Source: Quillaja saponaria (lineage: Eukaryota; Streptophyta; Magnoliopsida; Fabales; Quillajaceae). From it: a stretch of DNA of 64,000 nucleotides. Every line of letters begins with the position of its first letter. Within the stretch, counting starts at the first letter, position 1. Below, piece after piece: positions 11,001 to 25,273 of this stretch. The stretch lies in NCBI GenBank assembly GCA_029379385.1, contig CM055617.1, positions 4,898,001 through 4,962,000 on the forward strand, written 5' to 3'. The notes beneath the pieces are model-generated. The model searched no databases and was not told the DNA's origin. It saw nothing but the letters and a program-made list of their open reading frames with translations. The translations under genes and the position numbers were made by a program.

Positions 11001-14000
11001 CCTCTTTGGTGTATTGGTCCATCCAAATAATCAAATGCAAAAGTTCATGATCCATTCTGAAACTTATCTCGGGTTTCAGCACAAAATAGATATTCATATA
11101 AATAAAACACTCCATCTACCCTAATACATAATTTTTTCTTTTTTTATTTCTTTATGATAATTTCCCTCATACTATTAATATTTTAAAAGACTTGTACTAT
11201 TTATTTAAGTGCACCTCGTTGTCAACAGCTGATGCAAGAAGATAGTGGTCATCTGGAGAAAAGCAGACCATCACATTTCCCTTAGAGCTTGAAGCAGTGA
11301 AGCAAGGGCGTATTGGTTTCTGTCTCAAGTCCCACATCTTGACATCCTGATCAAAAGATGAAGTAGAAAAAATGGATGGGGAATGATTGGCAAACTTCAC
11401 TACATTAATATGCTCACGATGCATATCAGTGAACACCTGCAAGCGCTTTCCACTGCCAATGTCATACAAAGAAACATTTCTTGAGTATCCACTTGCAAGA
11501 AATAGTTCATCTTCAGAGTTAACATGGACAGATGTCAACTGATCAAACTCGTCAAAGGTAACAGAGCCAACCCCACCATATATGCCTGTGATTCTCTCTG
11601 GAATATGCCGGATATCGTACAATCTCAGTGAACCATTATCTGAACCTGCAATAAGCTGACATTCAACAGGGAAGAATGAAAAGAGTGTAAGGTATTGTCA
11701 TTCAGAAGATTATCACCAGAGAAGCAAATGCCCTAAAAGATCACAGATCAATAATGTCAAGTAATGTTCTAAAACAATTGTATTTATAGACATATTTATA
11801 ATAAAATAACAATAAATTATACTCTTAATAAATTTTATTCTGTATTCACAAGTTATATCTCTTTTGAAAGAATTCTATCAATCTAATATATTAAGATATG
11901 CAAAACTTAAACAGAATATCCTCTTATCAAAATGTGTACAGTTTACCTCAAATATTGCTTTTCTGGGTGACCTACAGGTCTGCTCACTTGTTATGAAATA
12001 CCATTAACCTCTATGTGATTTGATAAAACAAGTATACCCCAAAACTCTCATAAGGAGTTTTAGCAGCTACCTCCAAGAAGTAGAAAATTCTCTAGAAACA
12101 TTAAATTGCTAGAGGCAGAAGCTTTATCCTTATCGTCAACAACTCATAACCATAAATACAAAATATATTTCAAACAAGAAAAAGTAAGGCACTGATAGTT
12201 TTGCATATCAGCAAAACTGAAAATTCAAATATACTATAAATCCTTAATTTTGGTTCAACTCACAATTCAGATAAATCAATTTGCCTATCATTTTAAGAGT
12301 CAATAGCATTCTATGGTGACTCATTGATCCCCTCAAGTATCCTGATAATACACCACTTCCTATAACCGCCATATAGAATATTACAGCCAAATGTATGATG
12401 CTAACTTAAACAGTAAACAATGCTTGCAGTTACTAATCACAAAATGTCATATCTCTGCATTAATTACATACCTTGGAAGGATACCTTTTAAGCCAACAGA
12501 GTCCTAACACATTGTTCATTGCTCCAAGTGATGGGATATAACTCACAATATGCCCATTCTCATGGTTGATCACAACTACTTCACCATCTAGAGTTCCAAA
12601 GACCAATAGGCTAGAGTCAGATGGATGGTATTCAAACTGCCTAGGACGAAAGCCCCCATGTTCATCTCCCAATCCACTGCCTGAAAGAGAAATTGGACGC
12701 AAGAAAGGCCAAGTTGAAGATCCCACTTTGGCGGCAGAAAGAGACCTGGTATAAAAACTTTGGGACTTTCCAGAAGGATGTGATGACTTCCGCTTAGGAG
12801 TCCTCAAGTTAATGAGGCGTGCTTTTGTTTCCCGCTTCTGTAAGATACTTACCACACTCTCCCTATGCTTCCATCTGTATGGAAGATACTCAAACTGTAG
12901 AGAATATATCATGGTAGCCTTTTCCCTGTCAATCGTTCTGATAGGCAAGTTATCCAGTACTTTCAAACGGGGTAATGAAGCTATCATGAACTCTCTGTAA
13001 GATTTCTCGAGGCATATTGGTGAAGCATGATGAGAAGTATACTTCAATGCAACATCTTCAACATGCCTTGTAAAGGCACCTGACTCTCCTCCTTTTTGAT
13101 CCTGTAATGTATCAGAAGAAACCAGCTGCCAAAGAAAGTAGACATTAAAAAAAACAATTAAAGAATTTATAACGTTGACCGAAGGGAAAGGAATATAACA
13201 ACAGCAATATTTTCTTTAAACTGTCTTGGTAAACATTTCCTTTTTCTTTTCCCTCATGGACTAGAAAGAGACGTAAATTCACAACAAAGAGAACAATATA
13301 GTTGTTTGACTAATTTGAGATCATTCTTTCGCCAAAGAATTGAGAATGCAATGTACAATCTATGGCATTTATAGGAACTGGTCAATCTTTATAAAGAGAT
13401 GTGACAAGGAAAACAGAGCTATAGGCATAAAACAAAATATCACTTGAAGTCAATATAAATATATTTGAATCAAAAAATATTTATCAAATTCAAAATATAA
13501 TTGTTTGAGCAACGAAATGAGTGTATTAATTACAATAAGAAAAATATAGGAAGAACTAATTCAGTTAATGTTCTCACATCAAGACCAAATTGAATAAGAG
13601 GCTTACCTCGTACTGCTGATCCACCAATCCATTCCATCCATCAAAAATATTAGACAAACTATAATCTTGCTGATGACTTGAAAAATCAATTTCACTATCA
13701 TCTGATGAATCCTCAATCATGCTTTGAACATCATGATTTAAAACACCATTGTCAAGCGAAAACAAATTCCTTAGTGACACTTCTGCACTGAGATTATGAT
13801 CAGTAAGTTCCGTCCTGTCCACGGAAGATTCACCAATGTAAAGAACACTGTTTGGCTCAGCATCATTGCAACACAGCCAATATTGAAACCTAAGTTCAAC
13901 CAAAGAAGGGAGTTTCAAAAGTGCTGCTACAGTGGTCCAAAGATTTGTAATCCTTGTTTCACACAATGAAAGGCACATAAGATTAGGCATGCAAGTAAAA

Positions 14001-16621
14001 CAATCCTCCCGGAAACTACTGAGTGAAGAACTGAAGTCAAGGTTAAGGGTGTGTATCCGCATGAACTCCCCCATCAAGTTCAGCTTCCGGAAATGTGAAG
14101 ACCTCAATGTCAAAACTTGGCATGCCAAACCTCTTTGAGAGACATCCCTAAAGTAAAGCTCAAATTTGTAATGATTGAAAAGAAATGGATCAGATTAGGA
14201 TGCAATTTAAGCCACCTTAAAACAAAACATTTGCCAATAAAATTGAAAAACTATTTTGCATAGCTAAACAGGGCCTAGGAGATTGTATTCCTAATGCATA
14301 TATAAAGCATCATCAATTATAACCCATAAGATGGATTCAGCTCATACACAATATACCAAGATAGCAATTTGCACATTTCGGATATAAAGTTCACTAGATT
14401 GGTTCTTCCAACTATCCCATGTTATTTAAACTCAGTTCCTTAAACAGTTAAACCAATAAAAAGAAAACTGTTCTTAATTACCCTATGTCCAAAGAAAATG
14501 GAATTAGGTCAGTAGGCTAAAGGTAATGAACATAATTCACTATCTTACAATTGCTAGAAAGGTGAGGTTGTAGGTAAAGGCCATGTACAATTAAATAAAA
14601 TGGAATCAGGTCAGTTAAAGGTAATGAACAATAAACACCACCATATACCGCAAGAAGTCCTTTCCAAATGACAGATCTTGTAGATCAACTACTCGAAGCT
14701 TTTGATTAATAGCACGCATCAATGACAGTGCATACTCTCCATTTAATGCAGATGATGATCCATTATGTATGTCAACAGCTTCAATCTCAGAAGCATCAAG
14801 GTCCATACACACATCAAGAAGAGGATGAAAATCAACATCCTTAAGGTGGTCGAAGACAATCTCGAGGCTACATAGTTCACTGCGGGCCTTTTTGACCTCA
14901 GCCTAAGTAACAAAAGTCATGGTCAGGTTAAGCTTGATCAAATAAGAGATGCGATTTTGCTAATAAATTCTTAAATGCATGAAATGAACATAAGAATGTG
15001 GGTGTTAATTATGTAAATTTACTATTTTTTTTCCTTCTTCCCTTTCCTTTCTATAAGTGGATTTTCACAAGTTAAAATTTTTTGTAGAGCGTAAACTCCA
15101 ACTATATTGCAATCTCTTGATTTCGTAAAAAAAATAATTCATAAACAAAAAAGGCCCTTCTACTTGTTGCCAGAACACTTGCTTCTCTGACACAAAGTCC
15201 AAATTCTTCTAACAAAAATCTCAAAGAAACTGGCCCACTTTGGTTTTGTTTCCTTAATGGTTATGACTTTGTGCAGTAAAAAAAAAAACAAACAACAGAT
15301 AGATATGAGTCATATGACCAACTTATTGGTGGCATATAAAGCAATATGATAGAAAAGGGGCTTTGGAAGGCCAAAAATAATCTTTACTTCTGCATCTTCA
15401 TTGGTTTGTCTGGGGCTGACTTAAAAACAAGAAGTTTTCTTGATTCTCCTTCTGTAGGCTGTAGCCAGGGTGAGACAGACAATCAAGCTATTGGATATGC
15501 AGGGGTTATTGGTTAATGGTGGTATTTGAGAGAGGAATTGTTTTCACCTTCGCCCTTTGATACAGGCAATATTGTCAAGCCATGTAAAATCTGTGTCTAC
15601 TTGTGTTCATGATACTTACTCTATCATGGTTCTTTCATAACAACTGCAAAGAAGCTTATTTTCACATTGCTCAATTGTGCCTCGTCCCATATATTTTCAT
15701 TTTTGGTGGTGTCAAATATCAAACGGACAAATACAAACCTTAAATAAACTTGACAAAATAGCAGTATTTGGCAGAACACCATGCCTCCTGCAAGAATGAA
15801 TGTACCTGCAACCAAGACCAAAAAATAAATAACTAAACTGGAGCAAATCTGGGATAGGGAAAAAATGAAGTTATCAAGAGAACAATGACTACTGCAACTC
15901 AAGCAGCTATGGTCAATGACAATGATTTCTTTTCATTTTGGATCATTTATCTCCTTCCCAGTTCCCACCACCCATTCCATCTCAAAAGTTCCAAGTGAAT
16001 AAGAAGATGAGAGTAACCATGGGTGCAAAAAGAAAGAAATAAGATTATTATTCTTTTTTTTTTTTTTTTTTTGAGGGGTCGGGGAGGGGTGAACACCGGT
16101 GTACTTAGGCACTGCTTAAGGCAGGACCAAGTGACAATTAAGACCAAAGAATCATGCAAATGACAACAAGCGATGCATGCAGGTCGTTAGCCTGACTGTG
16201 GTACGGTCAACCTACACATAGACAAAGACATTATAATGAAAATGATAGTAATGAGCACATGTTTTCTCGGAACTTTAAACATTAACTTTCACACCAAAAA
16301 AAAAAGGGGGAGGGATGAGAGAAAAACTAAACCGAACCTGGGTCATCTCTGAGGTCATTTGTGACCATCAAAATTTTCCAATTTGAGGGAAACTTAGTGA
16401 AATACAGAATTACCCACTTTCCAGAACCCAAAATTTAAAAAAAAAAAAAAATCCACAAATGACATTGCTAGAGATGAATACCAATAACAATTTATAACTT
16501 AGAAACGTGTAGTTAATTAGAGAATATGGCACCGTAAATTACAAAACTTTTAATCAGAAAAGGGAACTAACTACACAATAAGAGCTTACCTTTCTACTAA
16601 AGTTGGGATATCGATAACCAT
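8045..16621 (-). CDS. LRR plus WD40-repeat protein (transducin-like)
   Basis: Ten exons, all with canonical junctions in phase: 16590-16621, 15739-15805, 14649-14902, 13607-14147, 12472-13125, 11215-11655, 10347-10541, 9931-9987, 8304-8366 and 8045-8128. They total 2388 nt, or 795 aa. The N-terminal half carries leucine-rich segments (LCSLEIVFDHLKDVDFHPLL, LRVVDLQDLSFGKDFLR, CMPNLMCLSLCETRI) and an acidic SSDDSEIDFSS patch. The C-terminal half has WD40 blades: VFGTLDGEVVVINHENG, AGSDNGSLRLYDIRH, LASGYSRNVSLYDI, FSTSSFDQDVKMWDLRQ, CFSPDDHYLLASAVDNEV and IVSGSCDEHVVRICCAQTG. The protein begins MVIDIPTLVERYIHSC and ends KSCSSHSMGA. Size and architecture match the Arabidopsis LRR-WD40 protein I recall as At2g18900. 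Function is not established; WD40 propellers usually scaffold complexes such as CUL4-DDB1 ligases, but this is inference. The frame is intact throughout. Confidence 0.92.
8988..9765. mobile_element. Large foldback/MITE-like inverted repeat in intron 8 of the LRR-WD40 gene
   Basis: The left arm starts with ACCAATAAGTCCTTTGATAA; the right arm ends with TTAGGACTTATTGATAATTA, its reverse complement with few changes. Inner blocks also pair: ATAAGTCCTAAACTT (about 9050) with AAGTTTAGGACTTAC (about 9660), and AATAAGATGTTCTCAT (about 9200) with ATGAGAACATCTTATT (about 9460). The arms extend about 300 bp each around a centre near 9330. No ORF. Non-autonomous foldback element or long-hairpin MITE. I could not define a target-site duplication. 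Confidence 0.75.
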
Positions 16622-18257
16622 GGCGATCGAGATTTGCAATTTGTGAGTGAAAAGCTTCTCCCAGAAAACGTCGACCATATTAATATTTACTGTTACACCT
16701 ATCAGGCATCAAACGCTGAAGTGGTGTTTTCCGGACTCCAATTGGACTAACTCTTTTTTGTCGGCCCAAGTACTTGTGTTCCTTCCTTTATTTGTTTGGG
16801 CTAAAAAGGTGGGCCTCTGGTGGTATTAAAAGTCAAACAGCCCATTGGTTCTGGGTTCTTAAAAGTAATCAAAGGCCCAATAATATAATTCAATGCCTTT
16901 TTTATTTTTGTTCTTTTTTCTTATGGCATTGGCACAATTATTAATTTCTCAGGTAGAAATAGTGATAAGGATTAAGCAATTATGAATTAACCATCCAATT
17001 AAAATAGTAGTAAAAAAAAAGTAGGAAGGTTTCCATGCCTTTTTCTACATGTTTTCATGGAACCAACTCAATGACAATGGAAAACCATTGCTACATGTTT
17101 TGGATTTGATTAGCCTCCCAATTAGGTTATCTCTCTAGTAATTAACAATGTTTTCAATAAGATACCATAGTGATGACAAAAAATAATTAAAAAAATGTCC
17201 TTTTATTATGGTTAAACCAAATAAAATTCTTCAAATCTATCATCCGAATTAATGGGATCTTACAAACTAACTAGGATTAACTAGTTCTTAATTGGACTGA
17301 ACTATGGTAGGTTGAGATGAGAACAAATTGTATTGGCTGTAACATTTTGTTTTAATTCCATAATTGAAAGCTACAAGTACCATAAAAGTAACAATGTTCC
17401 ACTCTTAAACACTTTAAATGACATCTTCTTCCTCCAAGATTAGGTCAAGGTGTAAAGTTGAGCAAATTGTGCAAAGAGATACCCACCTCTCAGTCTGTTA
17501 TGACCAAAAACAGCGTTGCATGTGGTTGGGAGGGTAAAGAGGAAGTTTGTTGGTGAAACAATTGAATAAGATTATATTGTTAGACTAATTTTTTTTTTTT
17601 TGAACACCCACATCAGAGAACATGGATGTTTTCTGTTCTGGTCAAAAGGAAACATAGTACCAACAAATTGAAAAGAATATTTCAGCACACCACTTGAAGA
17701 ACATAGTGACAACAAATAAGCCGCAATGAGAATTGTTTTTTCATAAATTGTTAATCTAGTTATGGGTTATACAATAACAAATCTACTTCTTTATCTATTT
17801 TTATAAACATCTAAGTAAAAATGAAATTATGTCTCATAATTTTACGATGTTATAAATTTTTATCCATTAAATTAATTAATACTTTCTTTCTTTTTTTTGA
17901 TAAATAATTAATATTTCTTTTATGAGTGACTGAGAAAGATTCAATAAGTATCTTATTGAAAAAAGAGAGAGAAAAAAAAAAGCCAGTGTAAAAGAATTAA
18001 ACGATAATAACTAAAAAACCTAGTCACCTTCACAAATTGGTATTTTTTTGTTTGAGTTAATTACAAGTTGCAGGGTTGCAGCTTGCAAGTAGAATTGTAG
18101 TGTTGGCACCCTTAACTGTAGGTACCGAGGATAACTTTGTTTATAAGGAACAACAATTTTGTCTGCGGCAGTACTTGGCCCACTGGGCTTATTATTGATT
18201 TAGTAGTAATTCTAATGGTCCACCCCTATGTAATGCAACTTCACATTGAATGAGTTA

Positions 18258-18280
18258 GAGATATATATATATATATATAT
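18258..18280. repeat. (AT)n microsatellite
   Basis: About ten perfect AT units in intergenic DNA. Confidence 0.9.
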
Positions 18281-19223
18281 GAAAGGATTACCATTCTATC
18301 TGATTTCTAGGGCCTAGTTTTCATAAATTTATATTTTTATTGTTTGAATCACGAAATTGTTTTTATCTTTTATCTTTTTTGAAATGTCGTATTAGTTGAT
18401 CTAATAACTAAGTGGTTAAGATACATTTATGCGGGGATTAAGATATACATTTTTTGATATATGAATGGTATATCTAAAATGAAAGTATAATGTCTCTCTG
18501 TGAAGGTATTTTTATAAAAAAAATAATTACTCAGAAAATATACAATTTTGTGTCATTATCTTATTAACATATTATTTTTATTATTGAAAAATATAAAATT
18601 TAAATTCAGATCCAGATCCAAATGATGGGACAACATTCATAATATATCTATTATAACAGTTAAAATCCAAAAGAATATCTTAGATATCACAAGATGCCAA
18701 AATGCATAAGCATAATCTCATGGATGATTTTATATATATATATATATTTACAATAGTTAAACCAATTTAAGTGTCAAATTAACAGTCGAAAATGCTATAC
18801 GTTGGAATGGTCCACAATTTTTTTTACTCATTAAGATTTAGATTTTGAAAATATTTGTTAAAAAAATTTTAATATTGAGATTATTTTTCAACCTTTCTAA
18901 AGATTATTACCTTTTTTACCATAGCCAAAAAATTAACAATTGAAAATCTTTATCAATGACAATGATGCTTAATTTGACGTTGAGAGATTTCAAATTGAGG
19001 TCAAAAATTGCAAAATGAAGTCTTGCAGAACCAAAAACAACGGCCAATTCACTAAGTACCAAACAAACATACATGTTGAACAATTTTCATCAAAATAATT
19101 GTCCCACAAGTCCAATCTACACAAAACAAGTGTGGTGGCAACCATTATAAAAGACTTATTTGCATTTATGGAGGTCGTTCAGTATACGCCTCACACATGT
19201 TTGATGAACATGCTTTTCTTTTA

Positions 19224-19257
19224 AGTCATTTAAATTAAATTAAATTAAATTAAATTA
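19224..19257. repeat. (AAATT)n microsatellite
   Basis: Five to six perfect pentanucleotide units of the AAATT type. Confidence 0.9.
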
Positions 19258-21882
19258 TGAGATTTTACTAGTTAAAATTGATTGTTATATTGTTCACACC
19301 TCATTTATGGACTATAGGAAGTTATTCAATTATAAAAGATGTCTGAATTATTAATAACTTCTTTGTGTAGGTACATTTTGTTTTTATCTCTTTGTAACAA
19401 TATATAAATCTCAAGGGATTCACTTGTGATAGGATTTGAATTGGTAGTTCAATCTGAACAATTTGACTTCATTTGATTGTAAACTTTAGTAATTTGTTGA
19501 CACGCGCACATATAATTTAACACAAACATATATTTACTTATAAAAATACTAATTTTTAGGTAAACACTAGTTGTGCCTCCGAACTCGGGCACCACTTAAT
19601 AAAATTAAAGATGAGTCCTATATGGAAAGTGAACTTTTATTAGGAATTTGTAGTTGATGAAAAATATAGAAATTTTATATTATTTATTATACAAGTTTAC
19701 TTTTATTTTATTTTTGATTTTTCACAAATATCTCCATACTTTTTAGATGTGCACTAAGTTTATTCAGAATTTGTGAGTGTCATTCCTCACAAGTGTTTTC
19801 ATGTGAGCTCAAACTTTTGATATTGTAAAAAAATTTCACTGTTGAGTTCAAACGTATCTTACTATTTGAACAATTGTCCCTTATCAAGAAATTTTGTATC
19901 ATTTATTACACTGATTGATATTGATTTTAGTATTATTTAATAAATAATTTAGTATTTTTGATATATTTTCAACTCTAAAACTTATATTTATTATATTACA
20001 AGTGCCCTATGTCACTCTTTAAAAAAACTATTTTGTAAAAGAAAACATATTAAAAAAAAATGATGAAATTTCATATCGAGGTCATGCATAATAATTAACC
20101 GAAACTAGTCAAATCATTAACCATAATGAGAATTAAACTTGATAGTTTTTAATCCTAACTTCTTCTATCTCGATATTTTTAAATTTTAACTTTTCATTTT
20201 AATCACTTGATCTAAGACTTAATCCACAATTGGAAGGCAATGTTGGCCAAAGGGTCAAACACTATCTTTTCTTTTCTTCTTTTTCAACTAAAAGTCTAGA
20301 AAGGAAAGCAAAAAAAGAAAAAAGATTAGCTTAGCTTTAATTTTTGTTAGGCCCTTAGCTCAGCTGTATGCACTACGGAAGGCATAGAATTATAGAAAAG
20401 GTTAATGAAAACGCGTTTGTTGGTCCCCAAAGCCGGCAACTTTTTAGCTTTTTCACATGGCTAATTCCGTTTCAAAAGGTCATAACCACTAAACAGGCGA
20501 GTATCAAACATTTCAATACTTTCAAGAGAGTAAGAGTTTGTGTTTTATAACGGAATACATACTAGGTACCATTAGTCAATAGTCCAAGTCATAGCAAGAT
20601 TTAGTTATTTACAATTCCAAACCCATTCGCTTTCCGAGGACGTGGAAATGTCATGTCAATTTTATTGCTTTAATATAAAAATATTATAATTTATAATACA
20701 CTATTAATTTCAACCACATTACTCTAGATTCAAAATTGATACATATCCCACACACATGATAACGGATGGGACACCTTTTTTATTTTTTTTATTTTTTTCC
20801 TGAAATTAAAATTGTAAAAAATAAATAAATTACATAATTTTATGTCAAAGTCTATTTTCATCGATAATTGATTTGAGGACCAAAGACCATGTAAAGACAT
20901 TGTGAGTTGAAATTTTGTAACATTTTATATTAAATTGATTAGAAAAGAAAAGACAATTAGGGTTTAGTAGAGATATTAAAAATATAAATTATTGTATTTT
21001 TTGTTCTTGTTGATATTATATATATTTCATTTTATTTTGAAGTTCATACAAAATAATTAAATGTATTTTTCTTATAAAATTAAGAAAACATTAAGAGATT
21101 TAATTCGTATACTAATTTGTTAAATAATATGATAATATTAATTGTTTATGTTATACAAGTAAATGAAATGTATTTTTTTGTAAATCTTAATACAAGATTT
21201 CAAGTTCAACAATGAACAATAAAACTCGTAATATTATGATAAGAAAATAACTTAATCAGAATAAATTAAGATCTTATTGATATTGTTATAATATATGTAC
21301 ATTCTTATGATAAAAATTATTATAGTTAATACGAATATAATCATATTCTAGCTTTTTTTTATGGACAATTGAAATAATGTTACGACCATCTCGAGTAACT
21401 TACTTAATTCAATTAAATAGAAAAAAAAAAAAGCAATAAATGATTTAGGCATCAAATATGTAAAAGAGGTAATATGTGTATTCCTCCAATTCTTTTTTTA
21501 TGTGCTTTTTCTCTCTCCATAGGAATCGTACATCCACAAGCGCACACCTTCTAAAGTCACATACATGCCTCCTCAAGAGTCACACTCTACTTTTTCTGCA
21601 AAACCGTTTCCTTCCCAAACCAGCTTCCCACTAACTATTGCCTTGCTTTCTCACTGAACTTATTCTTTCTCGCTCTCTCTGTCTCACACACAGACACCTA
21701 CACTGCGCTCTCCATGAAATGGTCTTGACTCACACAGTCGTTCATCTTCAACCCATTACACATTTACACTCTATAGCCTCTGAAGTCTGAGCTACTCAGA
21801 CCCATCAATTCATTTTTCGAGTATATATACTTGTTTTACTCACTCTTCGTTTTTTGGATTTGAGTTTTTTGTCTGGCCTAAA

Positions 21883-24122
21883 ATGGAGAGGAAACAGGGT
21901 TTCTTCTCAGCTCTAAAAGATGAGGTTGTTCGTGGTCTATCGCCGTCGCGTTCTCGGAACAGTAGTCCGGCTAGAAGTAGGTCGCCCATGTCCGGTTTGC
22001 TTCGGAGAAAGAAGCATAACAACCAAAACTCTTTGGCTAATCCTGAGGCGTTGATTGCGAGATCCGGTAGCTTGAGACCTTTAGGCGAGACATTAACGCC
22101 GCTGATTGAAGGTCCTGATCAGGATGGAGGGGAAATCGGGGATTCAAAGAGGGTTGGGTCGGGTCTAGGCCAATGGATGAGGGGTCAGCTGACTCGGACT
22201 CCTTCGGTTACTTCTTTGGCCTATAAGAGGTCTGATCTGAGGCTGCTGCTCGGTGTAATGGGTGCTCCTCTCGCCCCAGTTCATGTTAGCGCCAGTGACC
22301 CGTTACCACATCTCAGCATTAAGGATACTCCCATTGTCAGTTCTCTCTTCCTTCCTCTTTCCCTGCACATATTCTGGAGGATTTTTAATCGTTGCTTTCT
22401 TTTTAGTCAATGAATTATTTGGTTTTTCTAAAAAAAAAAACATATTGGGTCTAGTTTTTTTTATTCACTCTTTCTTTGTATTTTTATTATGTGCAAATTT
22501 GAGCATGAATTGCACTTTATGATTTGTAGTCTTTGTGTGAAATACTGAAATAATTTGGGGTACTGGGTATCATGATTTAATTACTTTTTGTCCAATATAA
22601 CTTATTATAGTCTACTAGTTCATGCGCCTCTATTTCACTATTTCACTGTAGATTCAGTAATTCTCTGTATGGCTAGATATGCAGTGGAAACTGGAGAACC
22701 GAAACATTTTAATAAATAATAAGTACCAAGTGTACTGTAAAATCCCTTCCCAGTGAGTCAAACTGGCAACAAGAAGTGGAAGGTTTTGTTTTCTTGGGCC
22801 CCAATTTAAGGAGACCAATAGTTCATATTTTATCTGTATCCCAACCATTCCTATACTGGCAAATAGATCATGAACCACTGTAGCTTACTTTTTCTTTTTT
22901 CTGTGAACTTGGGCTTGATGTATAGCTTAGGTTGTTGATTCGATTCTGGGTTTTTCTTTTATTTTCTATGAATTAGTGAAAACACTCTAAATTTAAGTAA
23001 AAGTTATCCATCTCATTACTGGGCATCTTTGCAGGAAACATCATCTGCTCAGTACATATTGCAGCAGTACACAGCAGCTTCTGGTGGGCAGAAGCTGCAG
23101 AACTCTATCAGAAATGCATATGCAATGGGGAAAGTGAGAATGGTAGCTTCTGAGTTTGAAACTGCCACAAGGGTGATGAAGAACCGCAATGCCTCTAGGT
23201 GTGCCGAGTCTGGTGGCTTTGTGCTCTGGCAGATGAATCCCGACATGTGGTATGTGGAGCTTGCAGCTGGAGGAAGTAAGGTTCATGCTGGTTGCAATGG
23301 CAAGCTTGTATGGAGGCACACACCATGGCTAGGTGCTCACACTGCAAAAGGACCTGTGAGGCCATTGCGTCGTGCTCTTCAGGTGAGACTAGATGCTTCA
23401 TTTTTCTTGATTGCCTTCTGCCTTATGTCCATGTTCTCTTAAATTTTTCCTAATGCTTCTACTACATAATTTTTTATTATATGGTTGTTGATTCTTTAAT
23501 TTAGGGTCTTGATCCTAGAACAACAGCCAGTATGTTTGCGGATGCCAGATGCATAGGAGAGAAGAAGATCAATGGTGAGGATTGCTTCATTCTCAAGCTT
23601 TGTGCTGACCCTCAAACACTGAAGGCCAGGAGTGAAGGCCCTGCAGAGATTATAAGACATGTTTTGTTTGGCTACTTCAGCCAGAAGACTGGACTTCTTG
23701 TTCACATGGAGGATTCTCATCTGACTCGCATCCAATCTAACGGTGGTGATGCAGTCTACTGGGAAACGACAATCAACTCGTTCCTTGATGATTACAGGCC
23801 TGTGGAGGGGATCATGATTGCCCACTCAGGACGTTCTGTGGTGACTCTTTTCAGGTTCGGCGAGATGGCATTGAGCCACACCAAAACAAAGATGGAAGAA
23901 GCCTGGACAATTGAAGAGGTTGCATTCAATGTTCCAGGCCTATCACTAGACTGCTTCATCCCTCCAGCTGATTTAAGATCAGGGTCCATCAGTGAAGCTT
24001 GTGAGCTTCCTCAGGATGAAAGGGGAAAAACTGCTCTTGCAGTACATCGAGCCAAAGTTGCTGCACTGGAGAAAGCACAAGATTGCAGTATTAATAACAT
24101 GATCTGGAAGATGGAAGTTTAA
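21883..24122 (+). CDS. DUF620 family protein
   Basis: Three exons: 21883-22335, 23035-23382 and 23505-24122. All junctions are canonical and phase 0, giving 472 aa, typical of plant DUF620 proteins (about 460-510 aa). The N-terminus is basic and Arg/Ser-rich (RGLSPSRSRNSSPARSRSP), followed by LLRRKKHN and a linker. The conserved domain spans about residues 150-470: SAQYILQQYTAASGGQKLQ, GFVLWQMNPDMWYVEL, GCNGKLVWRHTPWLGAHTAK, GPVRPLRRALQGLDPRTTA, EDCFILKLCAD, IRHVLFGYFSQKTGLLVHME, YWETTINSFLDDYRPVEGI and MEEAWTIEEVAFNVPGLSLD. The first ATG is used because the family begins with the short MERKQGFFSAL-type leader. Molecular function is unknown; these proteins are sometimes described as lipoprotein-like. 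The frame is intact. The 3' UTR probably runs several hundred bases beyond the stop. Confidence 0.95.
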
Positions 24123-25273
24123 CAATGGCTAGGAACAAGTCAAGACAATTGTCTATATCTATAACTAGTTTTTGATCTACTAACAACTTAGAAGTTAAGT
24201 TACAGAGTAGGAGTTCAGTTGGTTCTTTCTAGAAGTTCATTTATGCCTCTATCAATCTGTAAGTAGAGCATAAATATTCACAGGTTTCATCCAGGCCTGA
24301 ATGAATCTTTATACTCTCCATGCAGAAACCAACTATGGAGTTGGAGCTCAGTTTTCCACCTAGGGATAAAGCAAATGGAGGTTAATTTTTAGTTTACCTT
24401 CCATACATGAGGGAAGGTGATGATGCTTTGTTATAGCAGAACCATTAACCTTGTGGCAGATACTATTTTTATTGCCTCAAATGAATTTAGTGGTGGTAGT
24501 GTTAAGGAACCTGCCACCAACCAGCATGAGTTTAACACTAATGCTTAGTTTGTTTATCTTGAATGTTTGCATGTGTGCTAATTCTGGTTTTTTTCTTGAG
24601 ATAGAAGTTGTTACTGGGGTTAGGAGGGGAAAGCATGTGTTTTCTGGATCTACAAGAAAAGAGTGTAACAGAGACAAGCCTCTTCTTAATTGCTGAGATG
24701 GATTTCTGGTTGTAATTTGCTCGTCGGTACTTCTGAAGATAAAATGTAAACAAAGATATTTGGTGTCCTTTAGATATTGAATGCTCATAAATATATAGAT
24801 CTGCATCTTTTCATTTATCTTTCCTGCAAGGAAATTGTGGATTGTACATTTGAACAATCTTTAATGCTCAGACATTTTCCTGCCAACTCGTGTATCAGAT
24901 CAGTATTGATTCTTTCCATTATCTTCTTGACAGTGAGCTTTTGTTTGTCTGAATGGTGAATACTGATATTTCTCTTGAAAACTGGGTTATACAACTTGGT
25001 GTTAGGAAATGACCTAACTTTGTATTTGTGTATATCTTTTTTTACCTAGTCCTAGTGCTTCAAATAATCTATTTTGGTGTTATGGAAGTTAGTGAAACTT
25101 GACTGATTTGGATTTTGGGGCTAGGTTTTTGAGGGAAGGCTTGTGTGGGAAACATGATTACAGAAGACCACGAGGTTTAAAGTTTCCCAGACCCATGTGA
25201 TTTACTCAGCTTCTTTGTTACCTTTTACTTCCTCGGGCTGCCTTGTTATCCATTATTTTATTTGCTTTTGCAG

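Larger units (their letters stand above)
16622..21882. other. Geneless AT-rich intergenic region (5.3 kb)
   Basis: No ORF longer than about 60 codons has any recognisable domain, and I see no LTR pair or transposase. It holds scattered AT microsatellites (18258-18280, about 18729-18745), an AAATT repeat at 19224-19257, and homopolymer runs. The last 350 bp (about 21500-21882) become CT-rich and are probably promoter and 5' UTR of the DUF620 gene; TATATATA at 21822-21829 is only about 55 bp from its ATG. Confidence 0.5.

Noticed and set aside
16647..16829. Plus-strand ORF adjacent to the LRR-WD40 start
   Set aside because: Lies in the 5' flank of the opposite-strand gene and shows no domain; expected by chance at this length.
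16622..21882. LTR retrotransposon in the large geneless region
   Set aside because: I found no paired LTRs, primer-binding site, or gag/pol motifs; only AT-rich unique sequence.
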